The notes below the pieces were generated by a model. That model made no database searches. It saw only the letters and a list, made by a program, of their open reading frames with translations, and was not told where the DNA came from. Source: Prevotella sp. (GTDB lineage Bacteria; Bacteroidota; Bacteroidia; Bacteroidales; Bacteroidaceae). From it: 12,617 nucleotides of DNA. The position numbers were made by a program, and so were the translations under genes. Positions 6,844 to 12,617 of this stretch are shown piece by piece. The DNA lies in assembly GCA_017442765.1 (NCBI GenBank), contig JAFRZC010000087.1:1-12617 (forward strand), read 5' to 3'. Each line of letters starts with the position of its first letter. Position 1 is the first letter of the stretch.

Positions 6844-7715
6844 TATTCATCATTCATTTTTCGTTCTTCACTATTTTTCGCCTCGTTCCAAAGCCGGTCC
6901 ATCTCCTCCAGTGTCATTTCCGTGAGGGGTTTCCCTGCTTTCATGGAGTGTTCTTCTACATAATTGAAGCGTCGGATGAACTTCTGATTGGTCTTTTCAA
7001 GCGCATTGTCGGGGTTGAGCTTGTAGAGTCTTGCCGCGTTGATGACTGAGAAGAGGAAGTCACCCAGTTCCTCCGTCGAGCGAGCCTTATCCTCCCGTTT
7101 CAACTCGGTTTCGAGCTCATCGAGCTCTTCGCGCACCTTCGCCCACACATCGTCGCGATGCTCCCAGTCGAAGCCTACATGTCGCGCCTTGTCCTGTATG
7201 CGGTAGGCCTTGATAAGCGACGGCAGTGTATTGGGCACACCGCCCAGAACGGTTTTGTTGCCGTCTTTCTCCCGTTGCTTGATTCGCTCCCAGTTATCGA
7301 GCACCTGATCAACATTCTTTACCTTCGAATACTCGCCCCCGCCTTGCTCCTCACCGTATGGTAAAGGCTTCGGGTTGGGTGCGCCCACCTGTGAGGGATG
7401 ATAGACGTGGGGATGGCGGAAGATGAGCTTATCCACCGAACGGTTGCACACGTCGGCGATGTCGAACTGCCCTTGTTCCTCTGCTATACGTGCATAGAAG
7501 CAGATGTGGAGCAGCACGTCGCCCAGCTCCTTGCAGACCTCCGCTTCGTCTTCTTTCATCAGCGCATCACAGAGCTCGAACGCCTCCTCTATCGTGTTCG
7601 GACGAAGGCTCTCATTGGTCTGCTTTCTGTCCCAAGGGCATTTCTCCCTCAGTGTGTCAAGCACATCCAAATACCGCCCGAAAGCCGCCATTTTCTCTTC
7701 ACGACTATGCACCAT
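6843..7715 (-). CDS. mazG: Nucleoside triphosphate pyrophosphohydrolase
   Basis: MazG hydrolyses NTPs and dNTPs, including aberrant ones, to monophosphates. The 290-residue product has the two tandem MazG domains of the E. coli-type protein. The first has CPWDRKQTNESLRPNTIEEA at 26-45 and KELGDVLLH at 62-70. The second has EELDELETELKRE, then EELGDFLFSVINAARLYKLN. Metal-binding EExxE and ExxD patterns are visible in both. An extra stretch at about residues 106-131 (starting HPSQVGAPNPKPLPYGEEQG) interrupts the inter-domain region after RHPHVY and looks like a decayed palindromic-repeat insertion. The gene is longer than the 263-residue E. coli protein largely because of it. The stop overlaps the start of the lipoprotein gene by one base. 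Confidence 0.93.
   Translation of the reverse strand: MVHSREEKMAAFGRYLDVLDTLREKCPWDRKQTNESLRPNTIEEAFELCDALMKEDEAEVCKELGDVLLHICFYARIAEEQGQFDIADVCNRSVDKLIFRHPHVYHPSQVGAPNPKPLPYGEEQGGGEYSKVKNVDQVLDNWERIKQREKDGNKTVLGGVPNTLPSLIKAYRIQDKARHVGFDWEHRDDVWAKVREELDELETELKREDKARSTEELGDFLFSVINAARLYKLNPDNALEKTNQKFIRRFNYVEEHSMKAGKPLTEMTLEEMDRLWNEAKNSEERKMNDE
7323..7400 (-). repeat. Degenerate palindromic-repeat insertion in mazG
   Basis: On the minus strand the stretch encoding PNPKPLPYGEE lines up, in the same reading frame, with the THPQPLPKGGE segment encoded by the queA insertion at 10047-10115. The DNA is alignable (ACCCAACCCGAAGCC against ACCCATCCCCAACCC) but has drifted. The boundaries are set by where normal MazG sequence stops and resumes, so they are approximate. 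Confidence 0.5.
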
Positions 7716-7870
7716 CTCTATTTACGATTTGACGATTTACAATTTTACTATTTATTGTATCATTTGATAATTTATCGATTTTTTCGACACTGCGACATAG
7801 GAGACATCTTTTTTATTTACGATTTGGCGATTTAATTTGATAATTTCGAAATTGACAAATAAGCAGATTG
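7716..7870. repeat. AT-rich mazG-leuB spacer with a direct repeat
   Basis: A tatttacgatttgacgattta unit at 7719-7739 recurs at 7814-7834 with one change (20 of 21 bases), each followed by an AT-rich stretch containing tttgataattt. A 7-base hairpin (ttgacaa/ttgtcaa, 7852-7874) overlaps the leuB stop and may be a weak terminator. No clear promoter for mazG is visible here, so read-through from leuB is possible. Confidence 0.7.
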
Positions 7871-8938
7871 TCAAATTGTAAATACCCTGACTTTCTCCGC
7901 AATCCACTGACCTACCTCTCTTGTTCCGTAGCGGGGAGCGCCCTCCACCTGAATCTCGGGTGTTCGCACGTTGGCCTCGAGCGAGGCATCGACAGCCTTT
8001 CTGACGAGCGTGCCCTCCTCTTTCAGTCCGAAGTGCTCAAGCAGCATCGCCGCCGATAAAATTTGCGCCACGGGGTTGGCTATGTTCTGTCCTGCCGCCT
8101 GTGGCCACGAGCCGTGTACAGGCTCGAAGAGCGGCGTGTGAAAACCAAGCGACGCCGAGGGTTGCAAACCCATCGAACCGGTGATACACGAGGTCTCGTC
8201 GGTCAGGATGTCGCCAAACGTGTTCTCCGTGACGATGACATCGAAGAACCGAGGTTCGGTGAGCACGCGCATCGACGCGTTGTCGATGAACATGTAATCG
8301 GTCCTCACATCCGGATAAAGCGGCTCCATCTCCTTGGCTATCTGTCGCCACAAGCGCGACGAGGCCAGCACGTTGGCCTTGTCCACCACGGTCAGATGTC
8401 CTTTCCTGCCGCGAGCCGTCTCGAAGGCCACCTTCAATATGCGCTCTATCTCGGGGCGGGTATAGATGTCGGTATCGTAGGCCTTGTCGTTGTCCTGATA
8501 TTTCTCTCCAAAGTACATGCCACCCGTCAGCTCGCGGATGACCACAAAGTCGGCGCCGCGCAGAAGTTCGTCCTTCAGCGGCGACCGGTGCAACAGACAG
8601 GGAAACGTGGCTACGGGCCGTATGTTGGCAAACAGTCCCAGCTGCTTGCGCATGGCCAGCAGACCCTGCTCTGGGCGGACCTTCGCCGTCGGGTCGTTGT
8701 CGAACCGCAGGTCGCCCACGGCGGCAAACAGCACGGCGTCGGCCTGCATACATGCCTCGTGCGTCTCTTGCGGGTAGGGATTGCCCACAAGGTCAATGGC
8801 ATGGGCACCGCACACCGCCTCCGTATATTCAAACTCGTGGCCGAACCTCTCAGCCACAGCGTTGAGCACGCCAACGCCCTCCCGCATAATCTCGGGGCCG
8901 ATGCCGTCGCCCTCCAATATTGCAATCTTCAGTCTCAT
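7871..8938 (-). CDS. leuB: 3-isopropylmalate dehydrogenase
   Basis: LeuB oxidatively decarboxylates 3-isopropylmalate with NAD in leucine synthesis. The 355-residue product has the family motifs in order: [11 protein letters not shown] at 8-18, GLFANIRPV for substrate binding, [28 protein letters not shown] with the catalytic lysine, [19 protein letters not shown] with metal-binding aspartates, and [19 protein letters not shown] for NAD. It stands alone: no leuA, leuC or leuD lies beside it. Upstream is an 820-base gap with a candidate promoter and short palindromes. Downstream, mazG starts 155 bases away. A related isocitrate- or tartrate-type dehydrogenase is less likely given the full LeuB motif set. 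Confidence 0.95.
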   Translation of the reverse strand: MRLKIAILEGDGIGPEIMREGVGVLNAVAERFGHEFEYTEAVCGAHAIDLVGNPYPQETHEACMQADAVLFAAVGDLRFDNDPTAKVRPEQGLLAMRKQLGLFANIRPVATFPCLLHRSPLKDELLRGADFVVIRELTGGMYFGEKYQDNDKAYDTDIYTRPEIERILKVAFETARGRKGHLTVVDKANVLASSRLWRQIAKEMEPLYPDVRTDYMFIDNASMRVLTEPRFFDVIVTENTFGDILTDETSCITGSMGLQPSASLGFHTPLFEPVHGSWPQAAGQNIANPVAQILSAAMLLEHFGLKEEGTLVRKAVDASLEANVRTPEIQVEGAPRYGTREVGQWIAEKVRVFTI

Positions 8939-8977
8939 ATTGTATCTTTTCGTTTTATGTTTACACCAAATTTGCTG

Positions 8978-9009
8978 CGAAATTACAACAAAAAGCGCGA
9001 AACTCCAAA
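8978..9009 (-). promoter_or_regulatory. Candidate leuB promoter with overlapping palindrome
   Basis: On the minus strand TTTG (9009-9006), a 20-base spacer and TAATTTCG (8985-8978, one mismatch to TAnnTTTG) form a plausible Bacteroidetes promoter about 40 bases above the ATG. The -33 part lies inside the hairpin-like palindrome ctccaaa-t-tttggag (9003-9017), which could be a regulator site. Confidence 0.45.
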
Positions 9010-9158
9010 TTTTGGAGCAGCGAATGCTGAGAAAAGTTTACTTTTACTCAGCTGAGTCGCGACAAAATTCGATAAAATCACGTTAAGTTATTATTGAATC
9101 TGGGGTAACTCTCCTCTCAAAGGCCTTGTAGAGAAATAAGCCGTCAACGGGCGGAGCG

Positions 9159-9288
9159 TTCCAGTTGCTCCAATAAAAAAACAAGGGGTGGTACCCCCTT
9201 ATAAAGAATATATAACTAATTAATATAGATAGTTATATAGTACTATAGGGCCATGGGTACCCTCAAAAAAATACTGGAACAACTGGAA
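9159..9288. repeat. 130-base imperfect palindrome
   Basis: Outer arms ttccagttgctccaata (9159-9175) and tactggaacaactggaa (9272-9288) are inverted copies at 15 of 17 positions. Inner arms tatataact (9209-9217) and agttatata (9231-9239) are perfect. Both pairs centre near 9224, so the whole stretch is one symmetrical structure. Between them lie GGTACC-containing blocks on both sides (9190-9195 and 9256-9261). Each outer arm is itself built of two TTCCAGT-like units 9 bases apart. Confidence 0.75.
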
Positions 9289-9758
9289 TTGGCACACTCG
9301 CTCATTAAGATTTTTCTAAAAGGCAGAAAATCAATGAGATACGACATTCATAACTGTATGCACCCAAGACGCGAAGCTCGAAAGAGGCACAGAACGTATC
9401 AAAATCGGCTCTAAAAGGTGTCAAAAGCATGCATGAACCCCTTGTTTTGATGTTTTTCCCTTCCTTAGACGCGCAAGTGAGCGACGCGGAATTTCTATGT
9501 CCCGAGCGCAATAAGCCCTGCGAGTTCCTGTTTCTCAACAGCAAAACCCGAAAACGCGAAATTTATATCGCGCAAACAATAGGTTTACACATCAAGAAAA
9601 CAAAGTTTTATGAACTCAACTTTCGAAAGTTCTCCTGCCCACTAATTTCGCGAATGACACGTATTCTTATCCGCGAAATGACATCTAATCTCATGAAGAA
9701 GAAATTGAAAGCAATGATCTCTGCTTCGGTGAACAACCATCCCACCGCTCCCCCAAGT

Positions 9759-11060
9759 TCAAGATAGAAGAGCCGGTTTGGGTATCAGCAGCGAGGAGTC
9801 GCCATAGCTGAGGAACCGGAATTGGTGGTCGAGGGCATAGCGGTAGATAGTACGCCAATCGTCGCCGACAAGGGCGCTGACAAGCAGTAAGAGAGTGCTG
9901 CGCGGCTGATGAAAGTTGGTGACGAGTGCGCGGACGTATTTATAGCTATAGCCCGGGACGATGATGATCTGCGTGGAGGCGTGGAGTGTGTCGAGCCGAT
10001 TTTGGTCGAGGTAACGCAAAATGGCCTCGAGGCTTTGGGCGGGTGAGCCCCCCCTCAATCCCCCCTGGGGGGGAGGGAAGCACTCCCCTCCCTTGGGGAG
10101 GGGTTGGGGATGGGTGTAGGGTTCCCATTGTCCGACATGGCTCTGGAAGGGCTGCCCCGCGTGAAGGCGGGCGCCGATGTAGTAGAGACTCTCAAGCGTG
10201 CGGACGCTGGTGGTTCCCACAGCAATAGCACGGCACCCGTGGGCGAGCAACTGCTCAATGGTCTGCCGGCGCACGCTGATATGCTCGGTGTGCATGTCGT
10301 GGTCGGCGATGCCGGCGGTCTTCACAGGCTTGAACGTTCCGGCTCCGACGTGCAGGGTGAGCTCCTCGCGGCGAATGCCACGGCTGTCGATGGCGGCAAG
10401 CACCTCGGGGGTGAAATGCAGGCCGGCCGTCGGTGCCGCCACACTACCGTCAATCTTTGAGTAAACAGTCTGATAGGTGGTCTTGTCGCTCTCCTCGGTC
10501 TCGCGATGGAGATAGGGAGGAATGGGGAGTTGTCCCGTCTGCTCGATAATCTCGGAGAAGGTGAGTCCGCCATCCCAGGCAAACTCGATGATGAGCCCCC
10601 CCTCACTCCCCCCTGGGGGGGAGGAAAGCCCCCCTATCCCATCATCCCCCCCAGGGAGGACAGAGGGAGGCCGGCTGACCCGCGTCACACGAAGGGTGCC
10701 CGAAGCGATGGGAGCGGAGAGCGTGCCCTCCTTCCATTTCTTCTGGTTGCCGACAAGGCAGTTCCACCGGCATGTCGCTGTCTGCCCGAAGGCCTGCTCG
10801 TAGTCGGAGGGACTGACGGGCTCGAGCAGGAATATCTCTATAAGCGCGCCAGTCGCCTTGCGAAAATGCAGGCGGGCGTGGATGACCTTTGTATTGTTGA
10901 ACACCATCAGCGCATCATCGGGCAGACGGTCGGCAAGGTTGGCGAAGCAATCCTCGCTTATCGCCCCCCTGTCATAGACCAGTAGCTTGCTCTGGTCGCG
11001 ACGCGGCAACGGATACTTGGCTATGCGCTCGTCAGGCAGCTCATAGTCGTAGTCGGCCAT
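9759..11060 (-). CDS. queA: tRNA preQ1(34) S-adenosylmethionine ribosyltransferase-isomerase
   Basis: QueA transfers the ribosyl part of S-adenosylmethionine to preQ1 in tRNA, making epoxyqueuosine. Family motifs are intact: LMVFNNTKVIHARL near 51-64, LPIPPYLHRETEESD and YQTVYSKIDGSVAAPTAGLH in the core, VGTTSVRTLES, VRALVTNFHQPRSTLLLLVS and SYGDSSLLIP at the end. At about 433 residues it is far longer than the 356 of E. coli. The excess is two proline/glycine-rich stretches, about residues 130-155 and 316-338, encoded by copies of one palindromic DNA repeat; both keep the frame. The start at 11060 (MADYDYELPD) is preferred to the ATG at 11078, whose extra MNYDLK comes from an AT-rich spacer. 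The gene starts 34 bases below the PAP2 stop. Probably functional, since no core motif is broken. Confidence 0.93.
   Translation of the reverse strand: MADYDYELPDERIAKYPLPRRDQSKLLVYDRGAISEDCFANLADRLPDDALMVFNNTKVIHARLHFRKATGALIEIFLLEPVSPSDYEQAFGQTATCRWNCLVGNQKKWKEGTLSAPIASGTLRVTRVSRPPSVLPGGDDGIGGLSSPPGGSEGGLIIEFAWDGGLTFSEIIEQTGQLPIPPYLHRETEESDKTTYQTVYSKIDGSVAAPTAGLHFTPEVLAAIDSRGIRREELTLHVGAGTFKPVKTAGIADHDMHTEHISVRRQTIEQLLAHGCRAIAVGTTSVRTLESLYYIGARLHAGQPFQSHVGQWEPYTHPQPLPKGGECFPPPQGGLRGGSPAQSLEAILRYLDQNRLDTLHASTQIIIVPGYSYKYVRALVTNFHQPRSTLLLLVSALVGDDWRTIYRYALDHQFRFLSYGDSSLLIPKPALLS
10045..10115 (-). repeat. Palindromic repeat insertion, copy 1, in queA
   Basis: The 37-base core at 10045-10081 contains a cccccc-t-ggggggg palindrome and matches 10593-10629 at 35 of 37 positions. 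A second hairpin follows at 10085-10103 (cccctccc, 3-base loop, 8-base pairing arm). Read in the queA frame it gives THPQPLPKGGECFPPPQGGL and so on. The 69 bases 10047-10115 match the 23 extra residues 316-338. Confidence 0.85.
10593..10673 (-). repeat. Palindromic repeat insertion, copy 2, in queA
   Basis: The core 10593-10629 is the near-identical partner of copy 1. The second half contains another cccccccagg arm at about 10645-10654 that pairs roughly with the first palindrome. It encodes the extra residues 130-155 (PPSVLPGGDDGIGGLSSPPG and so on), one reading frame away from that used by copy 1. Confidence 0.85.
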
Positions 11061-11094
11061 TTTTAAATCATAATTCATAATTATTAATTCTTAA

Positions 11095-11787
11095 TTACAT
11101 CACCACTGCCCTGATGACGGCGTATGCCAGAACGATGGTAAACACTTGCACCACTACCCGAATGTCGGCAAGACCATAACCAGTAGAGGTATATTGCGAG
11201 GACACATAGCGTATCTCCGGTGAGAACTTACGGGAGAGGTAGCGGTAAAGCAGCCAGCACCCCGTTCCCACAACAGCGCCCCAACAGAGGCCTGCAAGCA
11301 CGTCGCCCGGATAATGGACTCCAAGATAGAGGCGCGTATAGCAGTTGATGAGCGACCATGCCAACAGTGTCAACGTGAAAGCACGGTTTCGCACGATAAG
11401 AATCAGATACAAGGCTATTGAGAATGTATTGGAGGCATGAGCCGAGAAGAAACCGTAGCGCGTCTCCACAACACCGGGAACGACATCGACGGTATGTCCC
11501 ACGACAGGGTCGTAGAGCGGCCGCCACCGTCGCACAAGCGGTTTTACGATGCCGTCGGCCATGCCGTCGGAAAGTAACAGACACAACACGGCAATGCCAA
11601 AGACGAGCAACATCTGCTGCGTGGTCTCGCTGTTCTTGATGGCAAGCCAGATCAAGGCAAGATAGAGCGGTATCCACGTCCAAGGAGATGTAAGACCACA
11701 GACCAGCTGGTCGAGAAACAACGAGTCGCTCCCGTTGAACCATGAAAGCACCGTACGGTCAATGTCGATAAACGTCTGTATATTCAT
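11095..11787 (-). CDS. PAP2-family membrane phosphatase
   Basis: A 230-residue integral membrane protein with about five or six hydrophobic segments. The three phosphatase motifs are present: KPLVRRWRP at 82-90, a variant second motif FFSAHASN at 113-120 holding the catalytic His117 (usual PSGH), and TRLYLGVHYPGD at 151-162 with Arg152, His158 and Asp162 (usual SR instead of TR). Such enzymes remove phosphate from lipid phosphates, for example undecaprenyl pyrophosphate or lipid A or phosphatidylglycerol-phosphate precursors, at the outer face of the inner membrane; which substrate applies here cannot be told. It lies 53 bases after batE and 34 bases before queA, so all three may share a transcript. 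Confidence 0.9.
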   Translation of the reverse strand: MNIQTFIDIDRTVLSWFNGSDSLFLDQLVCGLTSPWTWIPLYLALIWLAIKNSETTQQMLLVFGIAVLCLLLSDGMADGIVKPLVRRWRPLYDPVVGHTVDVVPGVVETRYGFFSAHASNTFSIALYLILIVRNRAFTLTLLAWSLINCYTRLYLGVHYPGDVLAGLCWGAVVGTGCWLLYRYLSRKFSPEIRYVSSQYTSTGYGLADIRVVVQVFTIVLAYAVIRAVVM

Positions 11788-11840
11788 ACCTCATTATTCT
11801 CTATTCTTTCTTCCACATCCGGAGGGAATTGAAGGGGCTG

Positions 11841-12617
11841 TTAAATCTCCTCTATCTGCTTTGTCTTTAACCATGCCTCGCGACCATCGGAGAGGCGTAT
11901 CTGTCGCCAGTCGGCCATGGTACGGTCGAGAATGCGAACCTTGGTGCCCTCGTGGAGCGTGAAGGCTGTAGCAGCATCGGCGGCAGGTGTGCGCATTGCC
12001 TGTATAGAGACTGGCATGACAATGGCCTCGTCGTTGCTCTCCACATATCGTTTCTGCTGCCAGGCAAAGAGTAAGGCAAGCAGGAAAATGACCATAGCAA
12101 CTATGGCACCGAAGAACGCTACTCTTCGAACTCCCAGACGGGGGGAGAACAAATAGGCGAGTTGAAGCAACAAGGCCATGACAAGGGCACAGAAGGCACA
12201 GACTGCCCACGCGTCAGAGGTAAGGCTGCGACGAACAGACTTATAAGCCGTGACAAAGAACAATTCAGACGGCTCGGGCAACTGGTCGATGGTTTTACGA
12301 CTGACAAACTGCAAGTTGAAACGCGTTTCGGCATCAGGATTAAGGCGCAAAGACCGCTCGTAGGAAAGAATGGCCTTGCCGATGTTTCCTGAGCGATAAT
12401 AGGTATTGCCGAGATTGTAATAGAGAACAGCATCCTTTTCTTTCCGCAACAGTTTCTCGTATATGCCAGCTGCCTGCTGATAGTCGCCTTTCAGATAGGC
12501 GGAGTCGGCATCGTGCTTGAGAGTGGAACCTGCAAACGCGCCCAAACAAGGTGAGAGGAGCAGGAAGAAGAACAGAATGGTCTCTTCTATCTTGAGAATG
12601 GCCGACCGCGCCGCCTC
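11841..12617 (-). CDS. batE: BatE-like TPR and SH3 membrane protein, N-terminus off window
   Basis: The frame is open to the right edge: 258 residues are visible and the start lies upstream. A hydrophobic signal or anchor (ILFFFLLLSPCLGAFA) comes first. Two TPR-like repeats follow (ADSAYLKGDYQQAAGIYEKL and LYYNLGNTYYRSGNIGKAIL, then SYERSLRLNPD). Next come two transmembrane helices at about residues 135-187, and finally a bacterial SH3-like domain (TLHEGTKVRILDRTMADWRQ and ending EAWLKTKQIEEI). This order is that of BatE, last gene of the Bacteroidetes bat aerotolerance cluster with moxR and the VWA proteins BatA and BatB; those genes would lie beyond the edge. The only conventional start codon in view, TTG at 12545, would cut off the signal sequence. 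The family name rests on architecture; the role in oxygen tolerance is literature-based and debated. Confidence 0.8.
   Translation of the reverse strand, partial: EAARSAILKIEETILFFFLLLSPCLGAFAGSTLKHDADSAYLKGDYQQAAGIYEKLLRKEKDAVLYYNLGNTYYRSGNIGKAILSYERSLRLNPDAETRFNLQFVSRKTIDQLPEPSELFFVTAYKSVRRSLTSDAWAVCAFCALVMALLLQLAYLFSPRLGVRRVAFFGAIVAMVIFLLALLFAWQQKRYVESNDEAIVMPVSIQAMRTPAADAATAFTLHEGTKVRILDRTMADWRQIRLSDGREAWLKTKQIEEI

Larger units (their letters stand above)
8939..9758. other. 820-base gap without a credible gene
   Basis: Between queA and leuB no reading frame shows a recognisable domain. The leuB-proximal part carries the candidate promoter plus two overlapping perfect palindromes, actcagctgagt (9046-9057) and gtcgcgac (9056-9063). 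The middle holds the 130-base palindromic element at 9159-9288 and a bulged hairpin at 9301-9338. The queA-proximal part (about 9640-9690) contains a near-repeated cgcgaa(a)tgaca. Two overlapping frames, 9305-9544 on minus and 9429-9767 on plus, are open but of unusual composition; I do not call them genes. Confidence 0.7.

Noticed and set aside
8063..9055. 330-residue plus-strand open frame
   Set aside because: Antisense shadow of leuB, which shows all catalytic motifs; the long opening reflects the GC-rich codon use of leuB.
9305..9544. 79-residue minus-strand open frame after queA
   Set aside because: Cysteine-rich without a recognisable domain and with no promoter; it overlaps another open frame.
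9429..9767. 112-residue plus-strand open frame overlapping the queA end
   Set aside because: No known motif, basic and irregular composition, and it overlaps the end of queA by 9 bases; kept only as part of the unexplained gap.
10045..10673. Repeats in queA as a CRISPR array or protein repeat domain
   Set aside because: Only two copies lie 548 bases apart with conserved coding sequence between them, and they are translated in different frames.
12543..12545. TTG as the start of the BatE-like gene
   Set aside because: It would remove most of the hydrophobic signal sequence that is encoded in frame upstream to the window edge.

Overview
The window looks like a chromosomal segment from a Bacteroidales bacterium, most likely Prevotellaceae. 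Three signals support this: Bacteroidetes-type promoters (TTTG, about 19 bases, TAnnTTTG) instead of the E. coli consensus; lineage-typical proteins such as a DUF3472 secreted protein, BatE and a T9SS-type C-terminal domain; and family variants such as a PAP2 phosphatase with SAHASN in place of PSGH. The taxon is inferred from recognised protein families; no search was run. Every gene I accept is on the minus strand, so reading order is from high to low coordinates.

Layout, in order of transcription. (1) 12617-9759: the end of a Bat (aerotolerance) cluster, batE with its start off the window, then a PAP2-family membrane phosphatase and queA (queuosine tRNA modification). (2) 9758-8939: an 820-base gap with no credible gene. 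It holds a 130-base imperfect palindrome and, next to leuB, short palindromes that overlap a candidate promoter. (3) 8938-5367: leuB standing alone without other leu genes, an AT-rich spacer with a direct repeat, then a tight run of mazG, a lipoprotein and rnz (tRNase Z). mazG and the lipoprotein gene overlap by one base. (4) 5275-4967: a tiny secreted protein that is little more than a signal peptide plus a sorting-type C-terminal domain. (5) 4878-2711: a compact cluster of an ECF sigma factor, a single-pass membrane protein that is probably its anti-sigma factor, a Spy/CpxP-like periplasmic protein, and truA (tRNA pseudouridine synthase). (6) 2602-1715: dapA, with a clear promoter lying almost against its start codon. 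(7) A long AT-rich hairpin, then a DUF5077/DUF3472 secreted protein from 1461 that runs off the left edge.

Most genes are housekeeping: tRNA maturation and modification (queA, rnz, truA), nucleotide clean-up (mazG), and amino-acid and cell-wall precursors (leuB, dapA). The sigma/anti-sigma/Spy-like cluster reads as an envelope-stress unit. The most unusual signal is a G/C-rich palindromic repeat lying in frame inside protein-coding genes. queA carries two copies, 35 of 37 bases identical over their core but translated in different reading frames, and mazG carries a degraded relative. queA is thereby enlarged to about 433 residues without losing its frame. I saw no CRISPR array, tRNA, rRNA or transposase gene.
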